Source: Psychromonas aquimarina ATCC BAA-1526 (GTDB lineage Bacteria > Pseudomonadota > Gammaproteobacteria > Enterobacterales > Psychromonadaceae). From it: a stretch of DNA of 64,000 nt. The notes under the pieces are model-generated. The model did not search any database, was not told where the DNA came from, and was given only the letters and a program-made list of their open reading frames with translations. Below, in pieces: positions 49,395-58,651 of the stretch (positions are counted from its first letter, which is position 1; the number at the start of each line of letters is the position of its first letter). Both the position numbers and the translations under genes were made by a program. The stretch spans positions 292,208 to 356,207 of the forward strand of contig NZ_KE386791.1 in the NCBI RefSeq assembly GCF_000428725.1. Direction: 5' to 3'.

Positions 49395-52327
49395 TGAGAA
49401 TTTCAATCCGCAATCTGTTTTCTATTATCTTATTCGGCTTAGTATTTGTTATAACGGTTTTCAGTTATATTATCAGCCAGGCTAATGTCACTAATGTGGT
49501 GCGTGAAAATATAGAAAGTGATCTGTTAAACGAGCTGAATCTTCTTCAGAGTAATTACGAACGTTATATACTGTATAACCATGCCGTTGGTATTAATCAG
49601 TCCATTGCGGCAAAAGCTTCCAATGTCAATGTGTTGAAACTGCTGGTCACTTATCCTGACGGTACTGTACGCGCATCAACAACTCCTCAGGATTTAGGTA
49701 AAAACTGGCGGCAGTTAAATTATCAGTTTTCTGCGCAGCAGATAACAGCTGTCGCGGCCAGTCAGTTAGCTTCAGCCCTGTTTGATCCGCAGCAGCGTTG
49801 GATTGACGGGGTTGTTCCTATTTGTCAGACAGCGATAGAACTTGGTCTGCGGGGGTCCAAATGCGGTTTTGCTGTTTTACGCCTGGATTATAATTATAGA
49901 CTGTCCAGTGCTAATAAGATTCTGATTGAGCAGTCTGTCTACCTTGCACTCGGCAGTCTGCTCAGTGCTCTGTTTTTATTACTGATATCACAGCGTTTAA
50001 TTACCAGGCGAGTGCAGACTATCCTGCACACGTTCAAAAACTGGATTGGTGGTGACCGGCAGTCAAGAATAGTTTTTAAAGGTAACGATGAACTTTCTGA
50101 TATTGCCGGGCTGGCAAATAAACTTATTTACAGATTTGCCCAGGATGAAAATACACTGCGTAAAAGTACGCAGCTCAATGATGCAATAATCAGCGGTACT
50201 AAATATGCCATTATTTCAACTTCGCCGCAGGGGCTTATTCAGCTGTTTAACAGTAGTGCGGAACAATTATGGGGGGGCTCTGCTGAATTGCTGGTTGATC
50301 AGCAGGCTTTTCACAGTCTACTGGATCAAAAACAGCTTAAAAGGCGTTCAAAAATGCTGGCAGAACAGCTGCACCGGCCGGTCAGGCCCGACTTTGAACT
50401 GTTTACTGCTCAGCTTGAGAACTGCAGTCATTACGACGCCGAATGGATAATCGACAATGCGCAGACAGGGCTGATACCAATACAGTTGTCTATGTCGCCG
50501 TTGTTTAATGCTGACGGTGAAATAGAAGGCTATTTAGGTGTTGCTTTTGATTTATCAGAGCAGAAAGAATCACGCCGGCAGTTATATTTAGCTGAAAAAG
50601 TATTTAATAATACCAGCGAAGCAATAATGGTCACCGATAAAGACTTAAATATTATTGATATTAATCAGGCTTATACCGATATCACAGGTTACAGCACGCA
50701 GGATATTAAATCTAAACGGGCAAACTTAAGCAGCTCAGGGCACCATGACGATGAGTTTTTTCGTCAGATGTGGGAACAGATAAAAGCAACTGGCGCATGG
50801 AGCGGCGAGATCTGGGATCGGCGCAAAAGCGGTGAATTATTAGCAACATGGTTAACGGTAAACCGTGTATTAGCTGAAGACGGCAGTGTTGCTAATTATG
50901 TCGGATTATTTAAAGATATTACCAAGCAGATAACAGATGCAAAGGAGCTGCACCAGCTGGCCTACTATGATCAGTTAACACAGTTACCCAATAGAGTTTT
51001 GTTCAATGAACGTTTAAGCCGTTCCATTCTCGATGCCAAAAGAACCTGCTGCAACTGCGCTTTACTGTTTTTAGATCTGGATCGTTTTAAATACGTTAAT
51101 GATACCTATGGGCACAAAACCGGTGATCAGGTATTAATTGAAGTCGCCAAGCGCCTTAAAAGTGTGGTCCGCTCGTCAGATACCATTGCCCGCCTGGGCG
51201 GAGATGAGTTTGTTGTTATTGTTAATGATTTAGAAAAACAGGATGTACCGCATAAAGTGAATAGTGTTGCTCAGAAAATCTCTGATGCCGTCAGCCGAGT
51301 GTACAATTTCGCCAATTTAAAATGTTACATTGATATAAGTATCGGCGTTGCTGTCTATCCAGATGACGGGCAGACGGTTTCCTGTTTAAGTAAAAATGCC
51401 GATACTGCGATGTATAAAGCTAAAAACAGTGCTGATGCCGGTGTAGTTTTTTTCACCGACCATATGAACCGTGAAAATGAACGGCGCATGGAACTCGAAG
51501 GGGAATTACGCGGTGCATTAGAAAATAACGAGTTGTATCTGCACTATCAGCCGCTGATCAATATTAAAACCCGGCAGCTAACAGGTTTTGAGGCGCTGCT
51601 TCGCTGGCATAACCCGCAGCTTGGTGATGTTTCACCATTAGATTTTATCGCTATTGCCGAGGATGTCGGCTTGATTATACCGATAGGTGACTGGGTAATG
51701 GAAAATGCCTGCAGGCAGCTTAGTCAATGGTTAGATCTGTATCAGATTCCCTTATCAATGTCGATTAATGTCTCAGCAAAACAGATCCGTTCAAAAAAAT
51801 TCTTTACGGAAGTGAAATCGATTATTGATCGCTATCAACTGCCGCATCACTTAATAAACCTGGAAATAACTGAAAGTGTATTAATGGAGCAGGATCAGCA
51901 GTTAATTGATGAATTAATGCCTTTATATGAACAGGGGATAAAAATTTCAATCGATGATTTTGGTACGGGCTACTCATGTTTAAGCTATCTTAAAAATATT
52001 CCAGTAACCACAGTAAAAATTGACCGCTGCTTTATCGCTAATTCGCTTAGTGATTCTGTTGATTTAGCTATTGTTAGGGCGATAATATCAATTGCAGACA
52101 GTATGTCTTTACAAGTGGTTGCTGAAGGTATTGAATGTGAAGAGCAGCATCAGCTGCTGCAGGAACTGAACTGCCAGGGCGGGCAGGGGTATTTATATGC
52201 AAAACCCTTATCAGTACAGCAGGCAGAGCAGTTTATTTCAAAATTTTTACCTATAATTACTCAGTCTAAACAGGTTATTTGTAATAGTAATCAACGCAAC
52301 AAGGAAGATAATAATGGTGACATTTGA
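49394..52327 (+). CDS. membrane PAS-PAS-GGDEF-EAL protein, partner of the binding protein
   Basis: 977 residues. Helices at about 8-30 and 180-200 flank a periplasmic domain with two cysteines (C144, C157) that could pair. HAMP-like 200-250, PAS at about 262-395 and 400-515, GGDEF about 520-690, EAL about 700-950. GGDEF (602-606) is intact with an RSSD inhibitory site (593-596). The EAL site is also intact: EAL 733-735, INVSAKQ, EITES, DDFGTGYS, KIDR, EGIE. It could make or degrade cyclic di-GMP. The one-base overlap with the binding-protein gene argues for stoichiometric production. The layout recalls the Vibrio NspS-MbaA pair, but with another class of binding protein. Confidence 0.9.
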   Translation: MRISIRNLFSIILFGLVFVITVFSYIISQANVTNVVRENIESDLLNELNLLQSNYERYILYNHAVGINQSIAAKASNVNVLKLLVTYPDGTVRASTTPQDLGKNWRQLNYQFSAQQITAVAASQLASALFDPQQRWIDGVVPICQTAIELGLRGSKCGFAVLRLDYNYRLSSANKILIEQSVYLALGSLLSALFLLLISQRLITRRVQTILHTFKNWIGGDRQSRIVFKGNDELSDIAGLANKLIYRFAQDENTLRKSTQLNDAIISGTKYAIISTSPQGLIQLFNSSAEQLWGGSAELLVDQQAFHSLLDQKQLKRRSKMLAEQLHRPVRPDFELFTAQLENCSHYDAEWIIDNAQTGLIPIQLSMSPLFNADGEIEGYLGVAFDLSEQKESRRQLYLAEKVFNNTSEAIMVTDKDLNIIDINQAYTDITGYSTQDIKSKRANLSSSGHHDDEFFRQMWEQIKATGAWSGEIWDRRKSGELLATWLTVNRVLAEDGSVANYVGLFKDITKQITDAKELHQLAYYDQLTQLPNRVLFNERLSRSILDAKRTCCNCALLFLDLDRFKYVNDTYGHKTGDQVLIEVAKRLKSVVRSSDTIARLGGDEFVVIVNDLEKQDVPHKVNSVAQKISDAVSRVYNFANLKCYIDISIGVAVYPDDGQTVSCLSKNADTAMYKAKNSADAGVVFFTDHMNRENERRMELEGELRGALENNELYLHYQPLINIKTRQLTGFEALLRWHNPQLGDVSPLDFIAIAEDVGLIIPIGDWVMENACRQLSQWLDLYQIPLSMSINVSAKQIRSKKFFTEVKSIIDRYQLPHHLINLEITESVLMEQDQQLIDELMPLYEQGIKISIDDFGTGYSCLSYLKNIPVTTVKIDRCFIANSLSDSVDLAIVRAIISIADSMSLQVVAEGIECEEQHQLLQELNCQGGQGYLYAKPLSVQQAEQFISKFLPIITQSKQVICNSNQRNKEDNNGDI

Positions 52328-52667
52328 AAGAAGACTGCAGCTGGCCCATGAGGAACTACAGCAGTCTGGAATTTGGAAGTCTAATTATAAGCCCGTCCCC
52401 CTGACCTTAATAAGGCGGATGGGAATCCAGATTAAACCGCCTCATTACCGGAAATTTCTGGTTAATTTTCTTAGTTATGCGGTGATTGTGGCGACAGCAT
52501 GGGGAAGTTTAATGTGGCTGCTGGTTTGGCGGAGTGTACAGTTAGAGTTTTATAGTGTTTTTGTGATAAGTGCCTGCGTGGGTTTATTATTTGGTTTTAC
52601 TATGGCGATCTATTATAGATTCAGTGCACAATATCACCATTTATCAAACTGGCAGGACTTTAAGTAA
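52314..52667 (+). CDS. DUF6404 family small membrane protein
   Basis: 117 residues. N-terminal RLQLAHEELQQSGIWKSNY and PPHYRKFL match the DUF6404 pattern as I know it; two hydrophobic helices follow (about 50-70 and 80-98). Function unknown. It overlaps the end of the GGDEF-EAL gene by 14 bases and has a strong ribosome binding site (AAGGAAG), so it is the third gene of that operon. Confidence 0.75.
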   Translation: MVTFERRLQLAHEELQQSGIWKSNYKPVPLTLIRRMGIQIKPPHYRKFLVNFLSYAVIVATAWGSLMWLLVWRSVQLEFYSVFVISACVGLLFGFTMAIYYRFSAQYHHLSNWQDFK

Positions 52668-52698
52668 CTGCACAATATTTGCGCTCAGTCGGCTGGAG

Positions 52699-53364
52699 TT
52701 ACCAGGGTAATTCCTCGCCGCTGCTGTGCCAGAATCCACCTGAATTAGCGATGCTTAATGATTCAATGATGCTGAATATGCCTTGAGCTGATTCCTCTGC
52801 GGAGATCAGTCCGTTAAAGGCAACCATGCGGGTTTTAACCCAGCCGGGATGAATTACTGCAGCCATAATCCCCTGGTCTTTTAAATCCACAGCAAGAGAT
52901 TTTGTAAAAGCATTTAATGCCGCTTTTGAAGCTCTATATCCATAACGTCCCCCTGAACCATTATCGGCAATTGAACCCATACGGCTGGTGATGTTTATGA
53001 TCTTGCCGCCTTCTGACAGACAGGGTAAGAATTTTTCGCTAACCATTAACGGTGCGTAAGCATTAATTTCCATCTGCCGGCGCAGACTGTCTATCTCAAT
53101 TGAGCCTAAAACATCATCTTGTAATAATCCTGCGTTATTGATTAACACATCCACCTTAACTGTTTTCAACTGCTCATAGATACGCTCCAGATCTTCCTGA
53201 CGGGTAAAATCAACAGCGCAGATAAGACGGTCAGCTGTCTCTTTTATCTCTGCACTTTCACTACGGCACAGTGCAATAACCTGATAACCATTTTTCTTAA
53301 ACAGTGCCGCTAGTGCTAAACCAATACCGCGGTTAGCGCCGGTAATTAATAATGTTTTTGACAT
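52699..53364 (-). CDS. short-chain dehydrogenase (C-factor-like SDR)
   Basis: 221 residues. TGANRGIG at 8-15, NNAG at 76-79, catalytic S127, Y143 and K147 (YGYRASK). Resembles the CsgA/C-factor-like SDR group; the C-terminal part is slightly short. Substrate unknown. Convergent with the DUF6404 gene, and the MITE-like element begins 45 bases upstream of its start. Confidence 0.85.
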   Translation of the reverse strand: MSKTLLITGANRGIGLALAALFKKNGYQVIALCRSESAEIKETADRLICAVDFTRQEDLERIYEQLKTVKVDVLINNAGLLQDDVLGSIEIDSLRRQMEINAYAPLMVSEKFLPCLSEGGKIINITSRMGSIADNGSGGRYGYRASKAALNAFTKSLAVDLKDQGIMAAVIHPGWVKTRMVAFNGLISAEESAQGIFSIIESLSIANSGGFWHSSGEELPW

Positions 53365-53408
53365 AAAACCTCACTAATAAATTTCCAATTAAAACAACTC
53401 TTAAGGTA

Positions 53409-53734
53409 TATACCCATGTTACCTCAAGATGCTTTGTCAGGCACTCGCTCGAATACCAGAACAAGGAGCAACATGAGGTAATGGTACTCCCTTTTCGATT
53501 GTTGCAGCGCGGGGCTGGTTTTCGAGCCAGCGCCCCGTAGGGCAAGGCAAACAGCACCAATCTGCGTTGTTATAAAATCTCTATGTAGAATAACTATAAA
53601 AGAATTAAAGTATTTATTTTAATTCTACCGACAGAGGATTAACGTAGTTAATCGCTCGAAAGGTTCAATTTTATGCCTGGCATCTTGGCACAGCTTGCCT
53701 TGCTGACTTTGCATCTTTAAGTATCATGGGTATA
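53409..53734. mobile_element. MITE-like element, 326 bp, 32-bp terminal inverted repeats
   Basis: Both ends start TATACCCATG and read on as TAC..T.AAGATGC...GTCAG; the 32-base arms agree at 26 positions. No transposase gene inside. The interior has two hairpins, one GC-rich around 53510-53540 and AGAATTAAA / TTTAATTCT at 53601-53626, so it can fold into a long rod. It fills most of the 529-base gap between the SDR and the ABC transporter genes; a 75-residue frame across it is chance. Only one copy is in this window. The remaining 159 bases before the binding-protein gene hold nothing I can name. Confidence 0.7.
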
Positions 53735-53893
53735 AGATATAACGTTAAGTTATGCCTTGCCTAGAATCGAGTCAGATATACTACCCTAAAATATATACCG
53801 GAAATATAGTTTTCAGCTCTAAACTACCCGCCTTGCGCAGCAATATTTTACAGCCGCTTGCTATACCACTCTCAATAAAGAACAGGATTTATC

Positions 53894-54652
53894 ATGAACA
53901 AACAGTTTAAATTAATACTTGCAGCCCTTGTTGCAGTCACGACTCTTTTCACCGTTCCAGCGTTTGCTTCGCAAACAGTTAAAGTCGGCATGTCAGGACG
54001 GTATTTCCCGTTTACCTTTTCACAGCGCGATGTTCTGCAGGGATTTGAAGTTGATATCTGGAATGAAATAGGCAAACGTGCTGACTATAAAGTTGAATTT
54101 GTAACATCAAGTTTTTCAGGTTTATTCGGTATGCTTGAAGCGGGCCATATTGACACTATCTCCAATCAGGTAACGATTACCCCGGCCCGTCTGGAAAAAT
54201 ATGTGTTCTCTACACCTTATGTTGTGGACGGGGCACAAATCGTAGTTAAAAAAGGGCGTACAGATATACAGTCTGTAGATGATTTAAAAGGCAAAAAAGT
54301 AGCTGTAAACCTTGGCAGTAACTTTGAGCAGCTCCTGCGTGCATTTGATACAAAAAATGAAATCACAGTTGTTACTTACGATTCTGGTTTTGAGCAGGAT
54401 GTTGTATTAGGTCGTGCCGATGCATTCGTAATGGACCGCGTATCAACTGCTCAGTTAATAAAAAAATCAGGTCTGCCGCTGCAGCAGGCTGGTGCACCTT
54501 TTCAGAAGATTGAAAATGCCATGCCGTTTTTAAACACTGCAGAGCAGACTGCTATCCGCGATAAAGTAAACGAAACACTGCTCAGCATGCGCAATGACGG
54601 TAAATTAGCTGAAATATCAGTTAAATGGTTCAACACCGATATCACTAAATAA
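53894..54652 (+). CDS. polar amino acid ABC transporter, substrate-binding protein
   Basis: 252 residues, family 3 binding protein. Signal peptide 1-25 (cut near VPAFA-S). Typical motifs GFEVDIWNEIG, NQVTITPARLEKYVFSTPY, DLKGKKVAVNLGSN and RADAFVMDR. The family includes cystine (TcyJ/FliY) and other polar amino acid binders; cystine is a fair guess, not more. First gene of a three-gene ABC operon. The 159 bases before it hold no clear operator. Confidence 0.88.
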   Translation: MNKQFKLILAALVAVTTLFTVPAFASQTVKVGMSGRYFPFTFSQRDVLQGFEVDIWNEIGKRADYKVEFVTSSFSGLFGMLEAGHIDTISNQVTITPARLEKYVFSTPYVVDGAQIVVKKGRTDIQSVDDLKGKKVAVNLGSNFEQLLRAFDTKNEITVVTYDSGFEQDVVLGRADAFVMDRVSTAQLIKKSGLPLQQAGAPFQKIENAMPFLNTAEQTAIRDKVNETLLSMRNDGKLAEISVKWFNTDITK

Positions 54653-54686
54653 AATAATTTAAAAATTCCAGAGCGAGTCATTTTCA

Positions 54687-55358
54687 ATGCAGACGTCATT
54701 AGATGTTCAATATATTGTAGAGTTACTGCCGATATTACTTAAATACCTGGGGGTAACGATGGAAATGGCCCTTTGGGGCTTTTTCTTCGCATTAATTCTT
54801 GCCGTAGTTTTAGCTGTAATAAAGGTATTCAAAGTGCCCTTAGTACATCAGGCTGCAGGTTTATTTATTTCATTTTTCCGGGGCACACCGCTCCTGGTAC
54901 AGCTGTTTTTATTATATTACGGTTTACCGCATTACATTCCTGCATTAGCAGGCATGGATGCCTTTACTGCCGCTGTTATTGGTTTATCACTGCACTTTGC
55001 AGCCTATATGGCAGAAAGTATTCGCGGTGCAATTCTGGGTATAGATAAAAGCCAGATGGAGGCTTGTTTAAGTATCGGCATGACCAGACTGCAGGGCATG
55101 TTCCGTATCATACTGCCGCAGGCATCCCGTGTGGCGACTCCGTCTCTGATGAATTACTTTATCGATATGATTAAAAGTACATCCTTAGCTTTTACCTTAG
55201 GGGTTGCCGAAATTATGGCTAAAGCGCAGATGGAAGCAGCTTCTAGTTTTAAGTTTTTTGAAAGCTTTTTAGCAGTTGCACTTATTTACTGGGCAGTTGT
55301 TGTATTCTTTACCCGCATTCAGCATATTGTTGAAACTCGTCTTAATAAGGCTTATTAA
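54687..55358 (+). CDS. polar amino acid ABC transporter permease
   Basis: 223 residues with five hydrophobic helices. HisM/GlnP-type (TcyL-like): the start [38 protein letters not shown], and the EAA loop [22 protein letters not shown]. Probably a homodimer, as only one permease gene is present. Its stop overlaps the ATPase start (TAATG). Confidence 0.9.
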   Translation: MQTSLDVQYIVELLPILLKYLGVTMEMALWGFFFALILAVVLAVIKVFKVPLVHQAAGLFISFFRGTPLLVQLFLLYYGLPHYIPALAGMDAFTAAVIGLSLHFAAYMAESIRGAILGIDKSQMEACLSIGMTRLQGMFRIILPQASRVATPSLMNYFIDMIKSTSLAFTLGVAEIMAKAQMEAASSFKFFESFLAVALIYWAVVVFFTRIQHIVETRLNKAY

Positions 55359-56125
55359 TGATTACAGTACAAAACTTGAGTAAAAGTTTCGGTCAGAACC
55401 AGGTATTAAAAGATATCAGTTTTGAAGTAAATGCCGGTGAAATTGTTGTTATTATCGGTCCGTCGGGTACAGGTAAGTCAACTTTATTACGATGCTTGAA
55501 TTACCTGGAAACACCTACATCGGGCTCCGTAGAGATAGGCACAGCTAAAGTTGATGCGGCTTGCGCAACAAATAAACAGATCAGCAGTCTGCGTAAACAA
55601 AGTAGTTTTGTTTTTCAAAATTATTCATTGTTTGCTAATAAAAATGCGCTGCAGAATGTTGCAGAAAGCCTGATTACGGTATGGAAAGAACCGAAAAAAG
55701 CGGCACTGGAGCATGCTCAGACTATTCTCAAGCAGGTTGGTCTGGCTGATAAAGCTGACCAGTATCCGTCGCAGCTTTCCGGCGGTCAGCAGCAGCGTGT
55801 TGGTATTGCCCGCGCAATGGCATCAAAAGGCGAGGTTATTTTGTTTGACGAGCCGACATCAGCACTGGATCCTGAATGGGTTGAAGAGGTCTTAGTTGTG
55901 ATGAAAGAGCTTGCCCGGCAGAAACAGACTATGATTGTGGTTACCCATGAAATGCAGTTTGCAAAAGAGGTCGCAGATAAGGTTATCTTTATGGAAGGCG
56001 GGCATATAGTAGAAACGGGTACAGCAAAGCAGATATTTGATAACCCTGAGCATAATCGTACAAAAGCGTTTGTGGCACGTGCAGCTAAAAATGCACTAAC
56101 ATCTTTTGATTCAAGCATGCTGTAA
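55358..56125 (+). CDS. polar amino acid ABC transporter ATPase
   Basis: 255 residues. Walker [10 protein letters not shown] at 34-42, signature [14 protein letters not shown], Walker [14 protein letters not shown], switch His in VTHEMQFA. GlnQ/TcyN-like. One-base overlap with the permease gene. The hairpin at 56165-56198 is shared with ppiC as a terminator. Confidence 0.92.
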   Translation: MITVQNLSKSFGQNQVLKDISFEVNAGEIVVIIGPSGTGKSTLLRCLNYLETPTSGSVEIGTAKVDAACATNKQISSLRKQSSFVFQNYSLFANKNALQNVAESLITVWKEPKKAALEHAQTILKQVGLADKADQYPSQLSGGQQQRVGIARAMASKGEVILFDEPTSALDPEWVEEVLVVMKELARQKQTMIVVTHEMQFAKEVADKVIFMEGGHIVETGTAKQIFDNPEHNRTKAFVARAAKNALTSFDSSML

Positions 56126-56164
56126 GAAGTATTGTTAATATAATATTACTGTCTGCGGAATAAA

Positions 56165-56198
56165 AAAAAGGTCTTTTAACATTGTTAAAAGACCTTAT
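56165..56198. terminator. Bidirectional terminator, ABC operon / ppiC
   Basis: Thirteen-base-pair stem AAGGTCTTTTAAC / GTTAAAAGACCTT with loop ATT; eight T on the minus strand after it, so strongest for ppiC. Confidence 0.85.
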
Positions 56199-56213
56199 CT
56201 GCAAATACTTTTA

Positions 56214-56495
56214 TTAATCGTTACGGCTTGTAACTTCTAATAAATGATAGCCGAACTGTGTTTTAACTGGACCCTGAACAATACCAACGGGCGCGCTGAA
56301 AACAACTTTATCAAATTCAGGTACCATCATTCCAGGGCCGAATTCACCTAGATCACCACCGCTTTCACGAGAAGGACAGCTGGAGTTTCTGCTTGCAACA
56401 TCAGAGAAATCAGCACCAGCTTCAATCTCTTTCTTTAGTTCAAGACAAAGTTCTTCTGATTTTACTAGAATATGACGGGCACTTGCTAAAGCCAT
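56214..56495 (-). CDS. ppiC: peptidyl-prolyl cis-trans isomerase PpiC (parvulin)
   Basis: 93 residues, exactly the E. coli PpiC length; single cytoplasmic parvulin domain. Motifs ARHILVKSEE at the start, GGDLGEFGPGMMVPEFDK (47-64) and TQFGYHLLEV near the end. No signal peptide, which separates it from SurA/PpiD. AAGGAAA lies before the ATG. Confidence 0.93.
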   Translation of the reverse strand: MALASARHILVKSEELCLELKKEIEAGADFSDVASRNSSCPSRESGGDLGEFGPGMMVPEFDKVVFSAPVGIVQGPVKTQFGYHLLEVTSRND

Positions 56496-56659
56496 TTTGT
56501 TTTCCTTTAATTTGTGTTTAATTGACCACGATAAATTAATTTTAATAATGAATCAATCCGTAAATGAACCCGAATAGAACTTTTTTTTCATATAAGACTT
56601 GAAATATTCTCCATAGGCCATATTATGTCCCCTAACAAACTATTTACTTTGAGGTAACA

Positions 56660-57529
56660 ATGAAACGCATCGCGCTATTTTTAATCACCAACTTAGCTGT
56701 CATTTTAGTACTAGGGATTGTACTAAACCTTGTTTTTGCTTTTACTGGCGTAGACTCGCGCAGTACAGGCGGCTTATTAATCTTAGCGGTAGTATTCGGT
56801 TTCGGCGGTTCATTTATCTCGCTGGCTATGTCTAAATGGATTGCGAAACGCAGTACTGGTGCTGTTGTTATTGAACAGCCAAGTAACGAAACTGAGCACT
56901 GGCTGGTAAATACAGTTAGAGCGCAGGCGTCCAAAGCAGGTATTGAATGCCCTGAAGTCGCTGTCTATGATGCGCCTGATATGAATGCCTTTGCTACCGG
57001 CATGAATAAAAACAAAGCACTAGTGGCTGTGAGCAGCGGTTTACTGCACAATATGACGCGGGATGAAGCTGAAGCTGTTTTAGCCCATGAAGTGAGTCAT
57101 GTTTCCAGCGGCGATATGGTAACCCTGGCGTTAATTCAAGGTGTTGTTAATACCTTTGTTATCTTTATTGCCCGCGTGCTGGGCGGTATTATCGACAGTG
57201 CAATGAGCAGTAGCGATGAAGAGTCATCGGGTCACGGCTTCTCCTATTTTATTATTGTCTTTGTGCTGGAAATGATATTCGGCGTGTTAGCAAGTACCAT
57301 TGTGATGTACTACTCGCGTCAGCGTGAGTTTAGTGCAGATTCCGGAGCTGCTAAACTTGTCGGCAAGCAGAAAATGATTGCCGCACTGCAGCGGCTGCAG
57401 CAGGGCGCGGAGCCTAATTTAGAAGGCAGTATGATGGCGTTTGGTATTTCAGGTAAGCGCAGCGGCGGATTATTTATGTCTCATCCTCCTATTGAAAAAC
57501 GTATCGAAGCGTTACAGGCTATCAGTTAA
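56660..57529 (+). CDS. htpX: membrane zinc protease HtpX
   Basis: Inner-membrane M48 protease of membrane protein quality control, stress-induced in E. coli. 289 residues (E. coli 293). Four hydrophobic helices: two at the N-terminus (about 5-28, 36-57) and two later (about 158-178, 190-215). HEVSH zinc motif at 143-147, with the third ligand in [13 protein letters not shown] lies seven bases before the ATG. Single gene with its own terminator. Confidence 0.95.
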   Translation: MKRIALFLITNLAVILVLGIVLNLVFAFTGVDSRSTGGLLILAVVFGFGGSFISLAMSKWIAKRSTGAVVIEQPSNETEHWLVNTVRAQASKAGIECPEVAVYDAPDMNAFATGMNKNKALVAVSSGLLHNMTRDEAEAVLAHEVSHVSSGDMVTLALIQGVVNTFVIFIARVLGGIIDSAMSSSDEESSGHGFSYFIIVFVLEMIFGVLASTIVMYYSRQREFSADSGAAKLVGKQKMIAALQRLQQGAEPNLEGSMMAFGISGKRSGGLFMSHPPIEKRIEALQAIS

Positions 57530-57554
57530 ATTCATTTAAGCTCGCAAAACTATT

Positions 57555-57594
57555 AAAAAAAACAGTTATTTTCACAAAAATAGCTGTTTTTTTA
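57555..57594 (+). terminator. Rho-independent terminator after htpX
   Basis: Poly-A, AACAGTTATTT / AAATAGCTGTT with one T-G pair, then seven T. Confidence 0.8.
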
Positions 57595-57673
57595 TCAATT
57601 ACTTTCTGTCATGATCCTAAACTGTATGTTTATGAAATCAATTATTGATTTTTATTTTCAATTTGGATCTTCT

Positions 57674-58651
57674 ATGAAATTGTTTTTCCTCTTTGCTAAA
57701 CGCTTAGTATGTCTTGTTTTGTTAGTCTCTTTTATATCCAGCTGCCAGCCCTATAAGCCGCCTCTAACCGTAGCCGCCGCTCCCTGGCCGAATTATGAAT
57801 TTCTATTTTTAGCAAAGCAGCTGAATTATCTCAATCCTGAGCAGTTTTCCTTATTTGAGCTGCCGTCTTCAACCAGTGTAACCCAGGCATTTCAGACCGG
57901 TAAACTCGACGTAGCTTTTTTATCACTTGACGAAGTTTTAACCCTGGTGGCACTGGGTATTGACCTTAAAATAATCTCAGTGATTGATCAGTCCGTGGGA
58001 GGAGATTCATTATTAGCAAAACCGGAAATTAAAAAACTGCAGGACTTAAAATGGCGGTCTATAGGTTATGAAAACAAAGCCGCCGGCGCACTGTTATTAG
58101 ATGAAATGATGTCCCTTTCAGGATTGAACAATCAGACCATTCAATTATATGAAGTGAAACAAAATGAAGTAAAAGATGCTTATATGCAGGGGAATATTGA
58201 TGCGCTGATTGTCAGGGAACCGCAGAAACAGCAGCTGCTCGAACTAGGCGCAGTTGAACTGCTCAATTCCAGTATTCTAGAACAGCGTATTACTCATTTA
58301 ATTGTTACGAGAGAAGACAGTTTCTACAGTAAAGAAGAGCAGATAACGGAGCTGTTGAAACGTTTTTATAAGGCTCAGGAATATTATAAGGAAAATCCTA
58401 AAGATGCGCTGACAACTATGTCTGTCCGGCTTCAGGTTTATCCGTATTTATTAGAAAAGTCCTTTAGCGGTACGCTGTTTATTGAACCCCGTGACGCATT
58501 AATGCGCTTATCCGGATCACCTTCAAATATCGAACTGCAGGCCAGCCAGTTAAGCAAATTTATGACCGCAAAGAATATGCTCGGCAAAATACCTTCTAAC
58601 TTTAACAGTCTCATTTCAACGAGAATACTGGAGCGTGTTATTTATGAATAA
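57674..58651 (+). CDS. NMT1/SsuA-type solute-binding lipoprotein, second copy
   Basis: 325 residues from ATG 57674 (GGA seven bases upstream); in-frame ATGs from 57611 would spoil the signal peptide. Lipobox SFISSC with Cys24 followed by Gln, so the mature protein should be lipidated and, without Asp at +2, go to the outer membrane. Similar to the first binding protein: WPNYEFLFLAKQL, SLDEVLTLVALGIDLKIISV, PEI and REPQKQQL. No transporter genes near. Its end overlaps the GGDEF-EAL gene by eight bases. Ligand unknown. Confidence 0.85.
   Translation: MKLFFLFAKRLVCLVLLVSFISSCQPYKPPLTVAAAPWPNYEFLFLAKQLNYLNPEQFSLFELPSSTSVTQAFQTGKLDVAFLSLDEVLTLVALGIDLKIISVIDQSVGGDSLLAKPEIKKLQDLKWRSIGYENKAAGALLLDEMMSLSGLNNQTIQLYEVKQNEVKDAYMQGNIDALIVREPQKQQLLELGAVELLNSSILEQRITHLIVTREDSFYSKEEQITELLKRFYKAQEYYKENPKDALTTMSVRLQVYPYLLEKSFSGTLFIEPRDALMRLSGSPSNIELQASQLSKFMTAKNMLGKIPSNFNSLISTRILERVIYE

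Noticed and set aside
53333-53560. 75-codon minus-strand frame across the SDR start and the left part of the repeat element
   Set aside because: It has no ribosome binding site, its composition is unlike the neighbours, and it is explained by the MITE-like element and the SDR gene.
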